DNA of 64,000 nucleotides from Flavobacterium sinopsychrotolerans (lineage in GTDB: Bacteria; Bacteroidota; Bacteroidia; Flavobacteriales; Flavobacteriaceae), in contig NZ_FODN01000005.1 of the NCBI RefSeq assembly GCF_900110375.1, positions 62,001 to 126,000 on the forward strand, read 5' to 3'. The notes under the pieces are model-generated. The model saw nothing but the letters and a program-made list of their open reading frames with translations. It had not been told where the DNA came from and did not search any database. The position numbers and the translations under genes are program-made. Positions 33,837-43,158 of the stretch are shown here, piece by piece (position 1 is the first letter of the stretch; every line of letters begins with the position of its first letter).

Positions 33837-36689
33837 TTATTTACTCAAATACATTTTTCTTCTTGAGTACAATTCGTAGAATTGATCGTCTTTCAAGTCA
33901 TCAATAAACAAGATGCTTTCTCCTGTTGATTTCATTTCTGGTCCTAATGCTTTGTTCACATTATGGAATTTGCTGAAAGAGAAAACGGGTTGCTTGATGG
34001 CAAATCCTTTCAACTGTGGGTTAAAAGTAAAATCGGTTACTTTATTGTGACCTAACATTACTTTAGTTGCATAGTTCACATAAGGTTCTCCGTATGCTTT
34101 TGCAATAAATGGAACCGTACGAGACGCTCTAGGATTTGCTTCAATGATATAAACGATATCATCTTTTATCGCAAACTGAATGTTGATTAAACCAACAGTT
34201 CTCAAAGCCAACGCAATATTTTTGGTATGGTCTTTTATTTGTTGCATCACAAATTCGCCTAAGTTAAACGGTGGCAAAGTCGCGTTACTATCGCCAGAGT
34301 GTACTCCGCAAGGTTCGATGTGCTCCATAATTCCTATGATGTACACATTTTCTCCGTCGCAAATTGCATCAGCTTCCGCTTCAATTGCACCATCTAAATA
34401 ATGGTCTAAAAGCAATTTATTTCCTGGAATCGTTTTCAATAAATTCACAACATGCTCTTCTAGTTCTTGCTTGTTGATTACAATTTTCATTCCCTGACCA
34501 CCCAACACATAAGATGGACGAATCAATAATGGAAAGTCCAAAACATCTGCTAATGCCGAAGCTTCGTCAGCCGTTTCAGCAATTCCAAATTGTGGGAAAG
34601 GAATTTTTAAGTCGGTTAAAAGTTCAGAGAAACGTCCTCTGTCTTCGGCTAAATCCAAAGCGTCAAAGCTCGTTCCTATAATTTTAATACCGTATTTAGA
34701 TAATTTCTCCGCTAATTTCAGCGCCGTTTGTCCACCTAATTGCACGATTACACCTTCTGGTTTCTCGTGTTGAATAATATCGTAAATATGTTCCCAGAAA
34801 ACTGGTTCGAAATACAATTTATCGGCTGTGTCAAAATCAGTCGAAACCGTTTCTGGATTACAGTTGATCATGATGGTTTCATACCCACATTCTTTGGCGG
34901 CAAGCACCCCGTGAACGCAAGAGTAATCAAATTCGATTCCTTGTCCAATTCTATTTGGGCCTGAACCAAGAACGATTATTTTCTTTTTATCTGTAACAAC
35001 ACTTTCATTGTCAACATAACGTGTACCGTCTGCTTTTTCTATTTCGGCTTCAAAAGTCGAGTAATAGTAAGGCGTTTTTGCTTTGAACTCCGCAGCACAA
35101 GTATCCACTAATTTGAATACACGATTGATATTCATTTCTGTACGCAACGTATGTACTTGACTTTCCAGACAACCCATCATGTGCGCGATTTGTCTGTCGG
35201 CAAAACCTTTTTGTTTCGCTTCTAATAACAATTCTCTTGGCAAAGATTCTACTTTATAGTTAGAAATTTCTTTTTCTAAAGTATACAGTTCTTCGTATTG
35301 TTTCAAAAACCACATATCAATTTTAGTGATTTCATGAATGCGGCTCAACGGAATTCCCATCGCAATAGCATCATAAATCACAAAAACACGATCCCAACTC
35401 GCAAAAGTCAGTTTCTCGATAATTTGTTCGTAGTTCGTGTATCCTTTTCCGTCAGCTCCTAAACCATTTCTTTTGATTTCCAATGATTGAGTTGCTTTGT
35501 GCAGGGCTTCTTGGAACGAACGTCCAATTCCCATTACCTCACCAACGGATTTCATTTGAAGTCCTAACGTTCTGTCAGCACCTTCAAATTTATCAAAGTT
35601 CCAACGTGGAATTTTCACAATCACATAATCCAAAGTTGGTTCGAATAAAGCCGAAGTCGATTTGGTAATTTGATTTTGCAATTCATCTAAGTTGTAACCC
35701 AAAGCCAGTTTGGAAGCAATTTTTGCAATTGGATAACCCGTTGCTTTTGATGCCAAAGCGGAAGAACGAGATACACGAGGATTGATTTCAATCGCTACAA
35801 TGTCTTCTTTATCGTCCGGCGAAACGGCAAACTGCACGTTACAACCTCCGGCAAAGTTTCCGATGCTTCTCATCATCAAAATCGCATAATCACGCATTTT
35901 TTGAAAAGTCGTGTCAGACAAAGTCATTGCTGGCGCAACCGTGATGGAATCCCCGGTGTGAATTCCCATTGGATCCATATTTTCGATAGAACAGATAATC
36001 ACAACATTGTCGTTTTTATCTCTCAAAAGTTCCAATTCATATTCTTTCCAACCCATTAAAGCCTTATCAATTAAAACTTCATGAATTGGTGATGCTTCTA
36101 AACCTCTGGTTAAAAGTTCATCAAAATCTTCTTTTTTATAAACAATTGCTGCTCCGGTTCCACCTAAAGTAAACGAAGGACGGATTACTAACGGGAAACC
36201 AAATTCCTGAGCGATTTCTTTTCCTCTAAGATAAGACGTACATATTTCTGCAGGAGCAGATGGCACACCGATTTTCTTAAGAAGGTTTTTGAACTGCTCT
36301 CTGTCTTCGGTAATATTAATGGCGTTTACATCAACCCCGATTAATTTCACTCCAAAATCAGCCCAAATACCTTTTTCATCGGCTTCCAGACACAAGTTCA
36401 AAGCGGTTTGTCCTCCCATTGTAGGCAAAACAGCATCGATTTGAGGATGCGCTTTCAGGATTTCAATGATAGATTTAGTCGTCAGTGGTTTCAAGTACAC
36501 ATGATCGGCCATGGTTGGGTCGGTCATAATTGTTGCCGGATTGGAGTTGATCAAAATAACTTCAATTCCTTCTTCACGAATAGAACGGGCAGATTGTGAT
36601 CCTGCATAATCAAATTCGCACGCTTGACCAATAACAATAGGACCTGAACCTATTATTAAAACTGATTTTATAGATGTATCTTTTGGCAT
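33837..36689 (-). CDS. carB: Carbamoyl-phosphate synthase large subunit lacking the allosteric domain
   Basis: A 950-residue protein. The first ATP-grasp half starts VLIIGSGPIVIGQACEFDYAG; the second starts near residue 555 with VLGSGPNRIGQGIEFDYSCVHG. Between them is the oligomerisation domain. It ends GPEMKSTGES...RRKMYLSK, just after the second synthetase half. E. coli CarB (1073 residues) continues with an MGS-like allosteric domain, absent here; the stop is followed at once by a terminator, so no missing piece is in another frame. The enzyme makes carbamoyl phosphate from glutamine-derived ammonia, bicarbonate and 2 ATP for pyrimidines and arginine. The small subunit gene is not adjacent. 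Confidence 0.95.
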   Translation of the reverse strand: MPKDTSIKSVLIIGSGPIVIGQACEFDYAGSQSARSIREEGIEVILINSNPATIMTDPTMADHVYLKPLTTKSIIEILKAHPQIDAVLPTMGGQTALNLCLEADEKGIWADFGVKLIGVDVNAINITEDREQFKNLLKKIGVPSAPAEICTSYLRGKEIAQEFGFPLVIRPSFTLGGTGAAIVYKKEDFDELLTRGLEASPIHEVLIDKALMGWKEYELELLRDKNDNVVIICSIENMDPMGIHTGDSITVAPAMTLSDTTFQKMRDYAILMMRSIGNFAGGCNVQFAVSPDDKEDIVAIEINPRVSRSSALASKATGYPIAKIASKLALGYNLDELQNQITKSTSALFEPTLDYVIVKIPRWNFDKFEGADRTLGLQMKSVGEVMGIGRSFQEALHKATQSLEIKRNGLGADGKGYTNYEQIIEKLTFASWDRVFVIYDAIAMGIPLSRIHEITKIDMWFLKQYEELYTLEKEISNYKVESLPRELLLEAKQKGFADRQIAHMMGCLESQVHTLRTEMNINRVFKLVDTCAAEFKAKTPYYYSTFEAEIEKADGTRYVDNESVVTDKKKIIVLGSGPNRIGQGIEFDYSCVHGVLAAKECGYETIMINCNPETVSTDFDTADKLYFEPVFWEHIYDIIQHEKPEGVIVQLGGQTALKLAEKLSKYGIKIIGTSFDALDLAEDRGRFSELLTDLKIPFPQFGIAETADEASALADVLDFPLLIRPSYVLGGQGMKIVINKQELEEHVVNLLKTIPGNKLLLDHYLDGAIEAEADAICDGENVYIIGIMEHIEPCGVHSGDSNATLPPFNLGEFVMQQIKDHTKNIALALRTVGLINIQFAIKDDIVYIIEANPRASRTVPFIAKAYGEPYVNYATKVMLGHNKVTDFTFNPQLKGFAIKQPVFSFSKFHNVNKALGPEMKSTGESILFIDDLKDDQFYELYSRRKMYLSK

Positions 36690-36795
36690 TGTGTTGTAAT
36701 TATTGTGTTGTGTAGTTGTTGTTTTGAAAAGATTAAAGTTACTGAACTCAAACCTTTTACCTGTAAATCTTTAACTTTTTTTAACGAATAGGTAT

Positions 36796-36826
36796 AAAAA
36801 AAGGCGATACTAAAAAAAGTAACGCC
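36796..36826 (-). terminator. Terminator of rpmH
   Basis: On the - strand GGCGTTAC and GTATCGCC (one mismatch) form a stem around a T-rich loop, followed by a T run, 22 bases after the rpmH stop. Confidence 0.65.
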
Positions 36827-36847
36827 TTATTTATGTTTATAAAAACA

Positions 36848-37009
36848 TTATTTTTTGTGTCTTGGTTCGCAAGAAACAGTCAATTTATGTCTTCCTTTAG
36901 CTCTTCTACGCGCAAGAACTTTTCTTCCATTAGCAGAAGCCATTCTGTCCATAAATCCGTGCTTATTTCTTCTTTTTCTTTTCGATGGTTGAAACGTTCT
37001 TTTGCTCAT
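36848..37009 (-). CDS. rpmH: 50S ribosomal protein L34
   Basis: A 53-residue, very basic protein beginning [19 protein letters not shown] and containing [19 protein letters not shown], the L34 signature; the tail [13 protein letters not shown] is typical of Bacteroidota L34. It is a late-assembly protein of the large ribosomal subunit. In many bacteria rpmH lies next to dnaA and rnpA, but here it stands alone between carB and a TPR gene. It has a full-consensus promoter and its own terminator, so it is a monocistronic unit. Confidence 0.96.
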   Translation of the reverse strand: MSKRTFQPSKRKRRNKHGFMDRMASANGRKVLARRRAKGRHKLTVSCEPRHKK

Positions 37010-37080
37010 TGCTTTGTATCTTTAAAATCTTATTTATATGTCTTTCTATTTTCGAATAACTGTTATTCTAAAACCGAGTG

Positions 37081-37110
37081 CAAATATACAAAGACTTTTT
37101 TTTCTCACAA
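37081..37110 (-). promoter_or_regulatory. rpmH promoter, full consensus
   Basis: On the - strand TTG (37108-37110), 19 bases, TATATTTG (37081-37088) matches the consensus at optimal spacing. The predicted start near 37074 leaves a leader of about 65 bases before the rpmH ATG. Confidence 0.75.
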
Positions 37111-37144
37111 GTAGTTTTGTAAAAATATTTTCAATTCATTTTAC

Positions 37145-37152
37145 TATATTTG
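37145..37152 (+). promoter_or_regulatory. -7 element of the DUF2892-TPR gene
   Basis: TATATTTG lies 22 bases before the ATG at 37174. The nearest TTG (37117-37119) is 25 bases upstream, longer than usual, so strength is uncertain. Confidence 0.4.
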
Positions 37153-37173
37153 TGATCTTAAAATAATCACACT

Positions 37174-37689
37174 ATGTTTCACAGAAATATTAAACTTATT
37201 ATCGCCGGACTTATCATCGTTACTGGCATTTGGCAATTCACAGAAAGTAATATCGGTAACGGAATTTTCCTTCTAATATTGAGCGCAATTCCTATTTTCC
37301 TTTACTTTAAAAACGAATTCATCTTATTAGCCTTTTTAAAACTAAGAAAACAAGATTTTGAAGGAGCAAAAAAATGGTTGGCTTACATCAAAAATCCGGA
37401 AACAGCTTTGATCCAAAAACAACAGGGCTATTTCAATTATTTGCACGGAATCATGCTTTCGCAAACCAATATTAATCAAGCAGAAAAATATTTCAAAAAA
37501 GCGATTGAACTTGGATTATCAATGGATATGGATTTGGCTGTAGCCAAATTAAACTTAGCTGGAGTTGCCATGACACGTCGTCGTAAACTTGAAGCCACTT
37601 CCCTATTGAACGAGGCTAAAAAATTAGACAAACAGAATATGCTGAAAGATCAGATTGTCATGATGAAAGAACAAATGAAGAAAATATAA
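37174..37689 (+). CDS. DUF2892-like membrane protein with TPR region
   Basis: A 171-residue protein. Two N-terminal hydrophobic helices (about 7-22 and 29-48) resemble DUF2892. After FLKLRKQDFEGAKKWLAYI the rest is helical, with a TPR-like repeat (GYFNYLHGIMLSQTNINQAEKYFKKAIELG and then LAVAKLNLAGVAMTRRRKLEATSLLNEAKKL). It is probably an inner-membrane protein with a cytoplasmic scaffold domain; its partner is unknown. A single gene, with its own terminator. Confidence 0.8.
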   Translation: MFHRNIKLIIAGLIIVTGIWQFTESNIGNGIFLLILSAIPIFLYFKNEFILLAFLKLRKQDFEGAKKWLAYIKNPETALIQKQQGYFNYLHGIMLSQTNINQAEKYFKKAIELGLSMDMDLAVAKLNLAGVAMTRRRKLEATSLLNEAKKLDKQNMLKDQIVMMKEQMKKI

Positions 37690-37716
37690 TTTCTTCCAAG
37701 AATAACTTCAACAATT

Positions 37717-37750
37717 AAAAAAACCATTTGTATCCGCAAATGGTTTTTTT
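37717..37750 (+). terminator. Terminator after the TPR gene
   Basis: Perfect 14-base arms (37717-37730, 37737-37750) with core ACCATTTG and a T run, 27 bases past the stop. Confidence 0.85.
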
Positions 37751-37848
37751 TATTCCTAAAATGCTAATTAACGGATATTTAAGCGATTTGACGATTATTT
37801 TATTTAGAAACATTTTTTTTACATAAATTTAATCTCCAAAAAAAAAAT

Positions 37849-38544
37849 ATGACGAGAAAAATACTCTTACTATCCTTTTTACTTTCTTTTTCAAGTAACT
37901 ACTCCCAAGATAGTATTGCCTATTTTTCTGATGCCTTACGATTAAATATCAATTCTTATAATGCTGCAAGTAACCATGCTTTTGAAAATAAAGATTTTAA
38001 TGAAGGCAAACGGTTATTTGACTCACTCGTACAATACAAACTTATAGGCACTCGATTTGATGATTTTACGGTTAAGGGATACAATTCTAAAGACGTAATA
38101 TTAAACAACATCAACAAGCCTATTTTATTAGTAACTTATGCGTCATGGTGCATCTTAAATAAAGGAGATGCTCCAGCATTAAATGAATTGGCAAAAAAAT
38201 ATCCTGACGACTTACAAATTGTCATTATTTTTTGGGATAAAAAACAGAACCTAAAAAAAATAGCCAATCAATTCAGCAATGCAATCAAAATATGCTATGC
38301 TAACGAGTCCTACGCTAATGATTTCCGAATCATCGCAACATTAAAACATACGTTAGGAATTCCTACTGTATTTTTTATTGATGAAAACAAAAAGGTAGTA
38401 AACATCAACCGTGTTAAAAATCATTACAAACCAAAAATTTCATTTGACACAGCTTTAACCATCAGTTATGATCTTTTTGACCAAATGATCAATCCTCCTT
38501 TAAATAAAATAACTCCTAATTCTGGCATAGCCAACAACAATTAA
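37849..38544 (+). CDS. Secreted thioredoxin-fold protein with a single active-site Cys
   Basis: A 231-residue protein with a Sec signal (residues 1-19, cleavage near NYSQ). Residues about 65-200 form a TlpA/thioredoxin-like domain: IGTRFDDFTVKGYNSKDVIL, VTYASWCILNKGDAPALNEL, LGIPTVFFIDENKKVV with the cis-Pro. The active site reads W100-C101-I-L-N104, so the second Cys of CxxC is replaced by Asn. That rules out ordinary disulfide exchange by a dithiol, leaving a monothiol or structural role. Its stop overlaps the stop of the convergent transglycosylase by three bases. Confidence 0.78.
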   Translation: MTRKILLLSFLLSFSSNYSQDSIAYFSDALRLNINSYNAASNHAFENKDFNEGKRLFDSLVQYKLIGTRFDDFTVKGYNSKDVILNNINKPILLVTYASWCILNKGDAPALNELAKKYPDDLQIVIIFWDKKQNLKKIANQFSNAIKICYANESYANDFRIIATLKHTLGIPTVFFIDENKKVVNINRVKNHYKPKISFDTALTISYDLFDQMINPPLNKITPNSGIANNN

Positions 38545-39434
38545 TAACCCTTCAAAGGAATTTCGATTTGATATTTCTTACCGGTTTCATTCAGCAATTT
38601 TGTTTCCCTGAGCCAAGGATTGTGAATCTTCAAAATTTTATAATTGATCCCTTCGCTTTTTGCAAAATCAGCCAAATCCGTAATCGAGCTGTCAATTTCT
38701 ATTTTTCGAGTTGGCAAAGCGCTATACAAATCTTCGGAAGCAATGGTAAAACCATATTTTACGGGATTCTCCATAATTTCTTTCAAAGCTAAAATCCTAA
38801 ATACATAGCGAGACGTTTCTTCCGTAAGCAACAAATCATAATAATTGGATACTTTCTGAATTCCAATTTGTTTATTCACACCTGTCATTCCTCCATTATA
38901 GGATGCTGCCGCTAAGGTCCAACTTCCAAACTTTGTTTTAGCACTTAAAAAATAACTGCAAGCCGCTTCCGTTGATTTTTCTAAATCATAACGCTGATCC
39001 ACATTTTCAGTCACTTCCATTCCGCGTTCTTTGGCGGTTTCCGGCATAAATTGCCAAATACCTCTTGCTCCTGCCGGCGAAACCACATTTACCAATCCAC
39101 TTTCTATAACGGCCAGATATTTAAAATCATCCGGAATACCATTCTTTTTCAAAATAGGTTCAATTACAGGAAAAGCACGATTGGCTCTTTTTATGACCAA
39201 AATAGTAGAAGCGTGAAGATTTACATTTACCAACAATTCCCGATCCAATCGTTCCTTCACATCCGATATTTTCAATGGCGTTTCTTCGCCTGCAAAATCC
39301 AATTTTACAGGAAAATTAGAAACGGTTTCTTCTTTAATATCTTTTACTTTGGTGTCATTTGTGGTTGCAAAAATAAATATCCCACTCGCAAAAATCACGG
39401 TAACCATCAAGGCAACCTTATTTATCAATTTCAT
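38541..39434 (-). CDS. Lytic transglycosylase, SLT/MltD-like
   Basis: A 297-residue protein with an N-terminal signal anchor (about 5-24). The SLT domain shows the catalytic Glu in LAVIESGL, then AGARGIWQFMPETAKERGM and AAASYNGGMTGVNKQ, and ends with TSRYVFRILALKEIM. The C-terminal 60 residues resemble the start of a LysM-like or amidase-associated module (YKILKIHNPWLRE) but no full LysM is visible. It cleaves peptidoglycan with formation of anhydromuramic acid, acting in the periplasm. Confidence 0.9.
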   Translation of the reverse strand: MKLINKVALMVTVIFASGIFIFATTNDTKVKDIKEETVSNFPVKLDFAGEETPLKISDVKERLDRELLVNVNLHASTILVIKRANRAFPVIEPILKKNGIPDDFKYLAVIESGLVNVVSPAGARGIWQFMPETAKERGMEVTENVDQRYDLEKSTEAACSYFLSAKTKFGSWTLAAASYNGGMTGVNKQIGIQKVSNYYDLLLTEETSRYVFRILALKEIMENPVKYGFTIASEDLYSALPTRKIEIDSSITDLADFAKSEGINYKILKIHNPWLRETKLLNETGKKYQIEIPLKGY

Positions 39435-39475
39435 CTTTTCTTTTTTAGGCCTTTCATATAGTCATAAAAGTGCGT

Positions 39476-40144
39476 TTACTTCTTTTCGGTTCCCAATATA
39501 ATGGAAGGCAAATTTTCATTCAACCATTTATACTTATTTAAAATCATAATGTGTGTCCCTCCTTTTACAACGATACAATTCTTGATATATTTGATTGGAA
39601 AAACATCATCAGCGTCTCCATGTATGTGAATTACGTTTTCATCCATAACGGTTCTATCCCATAAAATCACTTGTTCCACTGCCCAATTCAAATAACGAAT
39701 ATCCCGAACGGAAAGGAATTTTTCATATAATTTCAGTCTTTGATTTACTTTTTCTCCGAAAGAAAATTTAGCCAGACTTTCGATATTTGCAAAGAGACTC
39801 ATAGGAATTAGTTTATAGGCTTTGGTGGTTTTAGCAATTTTCAGTCTTCGAGGAAATTCAGAATTACATCGTACACTCGAAATAATGATGACCTTGCGCG
39901 CATTAACATATTTAGCCATTTCCTGAACTAAGATTCCTCCAAAAGAAACACCAATCAAAACAGGATTCTCATGCTTTATTTTCGCAGTAATTCTCTTGGC
40001 ATAATCCGTCAAAGATTCATTGTCCAGCGGAATTTCCCATTCTAATAAATGGATTTCAAACACCTCTTCGGGAAGTACAATTCGCTCAAAAATGGCAGCA
40101 CTTGACGCCAAACCTGGCATTAGATACACGGGGATTTTACTCAT
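39476..40144 (-). CDS. Alpha/beta hydrolase of unknown substrate
   Basis: A 222-residue alpha/beta hydrolase: oxyanion strand YLMPGLASSAAIFERI, nucleophile elbow VLIGVSFGGILVQ (Ser near 80), acid HGDADDVFP and His in GGTHIMIL. The cap is short. No signal is present, so it is cytoplasmic. It lies 41 bases upstream of the transglycosylase on the same strand and may be co-transcribed. Confidence 0.86.
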   Translation of the reverse strand: MSKIPVYLMPGLASSAAIFERIVLPEEVFEIHLLEWEIPLDNESLTDYAKRITAKIKHENPVLIGVSFGGILVQEMAKYVNARKVIIISSVRCNSEFPRRLKIAKTTKAYKLIPMSLFANIESLAKFSFGEKVNQRLKLYEKFLSVRDIRYLNWAVEQVILWDRTVMDENVIHIHGDADDVFPIKYIKNCIVVKGGTHIMILNKYKWLNENLPSIILGTEKK

Positions 40145-40257
40145 AATTGTTTTAACGATTTTATAACAAAATTCAGTCTTTTTATAGCGAATTTTGTATA
40201 AAATTAATTTTTTTATTCAAACCCTATCCACTTTTTACTTTATATTATCAATAATTT

Positions 40258-40980
40258 ATGACAACACAACTATTTGAATCAAATACAAGAGGCAAGGCCG
40301 ATTTTGGATGGCTTAAGGCCAATTTCTCATTTTCTTTCGGAAATTATTTCAACCCTGAGCGTTTACAATTTGGAATGTTACGCGTTTTAAATGATGATAC
40401 CATCGCAGGTGGAACAGGTTTTGGCACACATGGCCACGCCAATATGGAAATTTTTACGATTCCCCTTGAAGGCGGCTTAAGACATCGGGACAGTATGGGA
40501 AATGAAGGCGTAATTGGTTTTGGAGAAGTCCAAGTGATGAGTGCCGGATCCGGAGTAGAACATTCTGAAATGAATGCCAGCCAGAAAGACGAAGCCAAAA
40601 CATTACAACTATGGGTTTTTCCTGACACCGAAAACTTAACTCCAAGATATGACCAGAAATCATTTGATATTGAAAATCAAATCAATACCTTTGTAAACAT
40701 CGTTTCGCCAAATGATCAAAATGATGACAATGCACTTTGGGTTTACCAAAAAACCTTTTTCCATTTAGGAATATTCGATAGCAACACCAGTTCGACATAC
40801 AAGGTTCGAATTCCTAAAAACGGTGTTTATTTATTTTTGATTGAAGGCGAAATAGAAGTTAATAATCAAGTTTTGAAGGCAAGAGATGCCATGGGAATTA
40901 CAGATTTTGATACGTTTGACATCAAGATTATTACCAAATCAAAAATACTTTTGGTAGAGGTACCAATGAATCAGAGTTAA
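40258..40980 (+). CDS. Pirin-family bicupin
   Basis: A 240-residue pirin/YhaK-type protein. The N-terminal cupin has the metal-site motif GTHGHANMEIFTIPLEGGLRHRDSMG and GSGVEHSEMN; the second cupin is degenerate (VYLFLIEGEIEVNNQ). Bacterial pirins of this type include quercetinases and redox-sensitive proteins. The target is not known. The small acetyltransferase starts six bases downstream, so they form an operon. Confidence 0.9.
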   Translation: MTTQLFESNTRGKADFGWLKANFSFSFGNYFNPERLQFGMLRVLNDDTIAGGTGFGTHGHANMEIFTIPLEGGLRHRDSMGNEGVIGFGEVQVMSAGSGVEHSEMNASQKDEAKTLQLWVFPDTENLTPRYDQKSFDIENQINTFVNIVSPNDQNDDNALWVYQKTFFHLGIFDSNTSSTYKVRIPKNGVYLFLIEGEIEVNNQVLKARDAMGITDFDTFDIKIITKSKILLVEVPMNQS

Positions 40981-40985
40981 TTATT

Positions 40986-41288
40986 ATGGATGCAGCAAGC
41001 ACGATGGAAATCAAAGACAACACTTTTTCTAGACAATTTGAAACTATAGTCGATCAAGGATTAGTTTCTGTTGAATATTCTTTTCAGGAGAAGAAAATAT
41101 TTCTAACAAAAATAAATGTTCCTGAATCGTTCGAAGATGAAGAATTCGTTTCTAATTTTCTAAAAAATATTATGGAAATAGCGATTGAACAAAAATTGAA
41201 AGTTGTTCCTATTCTTCCAAAAATAGTTTTGTTTTTCAAAAAAAATCCTATTTACAAAGAGTTACTTCCTCCTGGAATTAGACTCTAA
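40986..41288 (+). CDS. Small GNAT-like N-acetyltransferase (YjdJ/GTNAT type)
   Basis: A 100-residue protein (94 from the Met at 41004). The pattern IFLTKINVPESFEDEEFVSNFLKNIMEIA, then KVVPILPKIVLFFKKNPIYKELL, fits the short GNAT domain of the YjdJ/GTNAT family, which keeps only the core acetyl-CoA fold. Function is generally unknown. It is the second gene of the pirin operon and is followed by a strong terminator. Confidence 0.82.
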   Translation: MDAASTMEIKDNTFSRQFETIVDQGLVSVEYSFQEKKIFLTKINVPESFEDEEFVSNFLKNIMEIAIEQKLKVVPILPKIVLFFKKNPIYKELLPPGIRL

Positions 41289-41289
41289 T

Positions 41290-41326
41290 AAAAAGCGGCT
41301 GTATTTTTAGAATACAGCCGCTTTTT
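41290..41326. terminator. Terminator between acetyltransferase and ABC-F genes
   Basis: Perfect 16-base arms (41290-41305, 41311-41326) with GCGGCTG core and T run; the A run on the left lets it serve the convergent ABC-F gene too. Confidence 0.88.
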
Positions 41327-41349
41327 GATTTATAAAAATGTTAAGAGTA

Positions 41350-42984
41350 TTATTTCTCTATTTCTCTCATGCTATCCATTTTCTTGTTGGCTAAGAAACC
41401 GGTAATATCTTCAAAATGTTCCACGACTCTTTTGTTTCCAAATTCGAAAACCTTAGTAGCCAATCCGTCTAAGAAATCCCTATCGTGAGAAACCAGAATT
41501 AAAGTTCCGTCAAAATCACGCAAGGCATCTTTGATAATGTCTTTGGTTTTCATATCCAAGTGATTAGAAGGCTCATCCAGAATCAATAAATTCACGGGTT
41601 CTAACAATAATTTTATCATTGCCAAACGTGTTTTCTCTCCACCTGAAAGCACTTTTACTTTTTTAGTCACATCATCGCCCTGAAACATGAATGCACCTAA
41701 AATATCTTTTATTTTTGTTCGAACATCACCAACTGCGATATCATCGATTGTTTCAAAAATAGTGGCATTTTCATTTAATAAAGAGGCTTGATTTTGAGCA
41801 AAATAACCAATTTGTGCATTATGTCCAATTTCTAGACTACCGCCATTGATTTCAATTTCTTTCATAATGGCTTTAATCATCGTCGATTTTCCTTCACCGT
41901 TTTTCCCTACGAAAGCTACTTTTTCCCCTCTTTCAATCACCATATTTGCATTCGAAAAAACTACATGGTCTCCGTACGATTTTGATAAATCTTTCACTAT
42001 CACAGGATATTGTCCGGAACGTGCTGCTGGTGGGAATTTAAGTTTCAATGCCGAAGTATCCACTTCGTCAACCTGAACAATAACTAATTTCTCTAACATT
42101 TTAACACGAGATTGAACGGCATCCGTTTTAGAAAATGTCCCTTTGAAACGGTCTATAAAAGTTCTGTTATCAGCAATCATACGTTGCTGCTCATCGTACG
42201 CTTTTTGTTGGTGCACGCGTCTATCTTTTCTCAACTCTAAATAATGAGAATATTTTGCTTTGTAATCATAAATACGACCCATTGTAACTTCGATGGTACG
42301 GTTCGTAATATTATCAACAAAAGCCCTGTCGTGAGAAATTACCACAACTGCTTTGGCGGAATTAATCAAGAAATCTTCTAACCATTGAATACTTTCGATA
42401 TCCATGTGGTTGGTAGGCTCATCCAGCAAAATTAAGTCTGGTTTTTGCAAAAGGATTTTTGCCAATTCGATTCGCATTCTCCATCCACCAGAAAACTCTG
42501 AAGTTTGACGGCTAAAATCTTCGCGAACAAATCCCAAACCGATTAGAATTTTCTCTACTTCAGCTTCATAATTTACTTCTTCAATAGCATAAAATTTCTC
42601 GCTTAAATCCGAAACTCTTTCGATTAATTTCATGTATGCATCACTTTCATAATCGGTACGAACTGTCAATTGTTCATTGATTTCGTCAATTTCGGCTTTC
42701 ATACCGAAAATTTCACCAAACGCTTTTGACGTTTCTTCCATCACCGTTGCGCCATCTGTAGTCAATAAATGCTGGGGCAAATAGGCCACAACTGCATCTT
42801 TTGGTGCCGAAATATTACCGGTTGACGGCTTGCTTTGCCCTGCAATAATTTTAAGCAGCGTTGATTTTCCAGCTCCATTTTTACCCATAAGGGCAATCTT
42901 ATCATTTTCATTTATAGCAAAAGAAACATCACTAAAAAGTGTCGTTCCACCAAATTGTACGGAAATATCGTTAACTGTAATCAT
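41350..42984 (-). CDS. ABC-F family ATPase
   Basis: A 544-residue protein with two ATPase domains and no membrane segments. Domain 1 has GKNGAGKST (residues 35-43) and SGGWRMRIELA with LLDEPTNHMD; domain 2 has GKNGEGKST and SGGEKTRLAMIKLL with LDEPSNHLD. A helical linker (about 240-310, IYDYKAKYSHYLELRKDRRV) is the P-site tRNA-interacting motif region. ABC-F proteins bind the ribosome to help stalled translation or give antibiotic protection. The overall layout is nearest to YbiT/Uup-like members; the exact type is not assigned. Confidence 0.9.
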   Translation of the reverse strand: MITVNDISVQFGGTTLFSDVSFAINENDKIALMGKNGAGKSTLLKIIAGQSKPSTGNISAPKDAVVAYLPQHLLTTDGATVMEETSKAFGEIFGMKAEIDEINEQLTVRTDYESDAYMKLIERVSDLSEKFYAIEEVNYEAEVEKILIGLGFVREDFSRQTSEFSGGWRMRIELAKILLQKPDLILLDEPTNHMDIESIQWLEDFLINSAKAVVVISHDRAFVDNITNRTIEVTMGRIYDYKAKYSHYLELRKDRRVHQQKAYDEQQRMIADNRTFIDRFKGTFSKTDAVQSRVKMLEKLVIVQVDEVDTSALKLKFPPAARSGQYPVIVKDLSKSYGDHVVFSNANMVIERGEKVAFVGKNGEGKSTMIKAIMKEIEINGGSLEIGHNAQIGYFAQNQASLLNENATIFETIDDIAVGDVRTKIKDILGAFMFQGDDVTKKVKVLSGGEKTRLAMIKLLLEPVNLLILDEPSNHLDMKTKDIIKDALRDFDGTLILVSHDRDFLDGLATKVFEFGNKRVVEHFEDITGFLANKKMDSMREIEK

Positions 42985-43096
42985 TGTAATGTTGATTTGT
43001 AGATTCGGCTATTCATTTATTCTAAAAGTTGAAAACCAAGTTGTTTTTAAAAAGTGCAAAGATAGATTAATTAAGTAATTTGTTTACTATAAAATA

Positions 43097-43140
43097 AAAG
43101 CTTCCAGAAAGAGATTAAAAATTCAATTTCTGGAAGCTTT
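43097..43140 (-). terminator. Terminator of the alanine symporter gene
   Basis: Perfect 14-base arms AAAGCTTCCAGAAA / TTTCTGGAAGCTTT with a 16-base loop, T-rich on the - strand, 19 bases after the stop. Confidence 0.8.
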
Positions 43141-43158
43141 CAAAAAGAAATACTCGCA

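Noticed and set aside
36833..37114. Ser-rich frame on the + strand
   Set aside because: It is the complement of rpmH and its leader; the - strand L34 protein is unmistakable.
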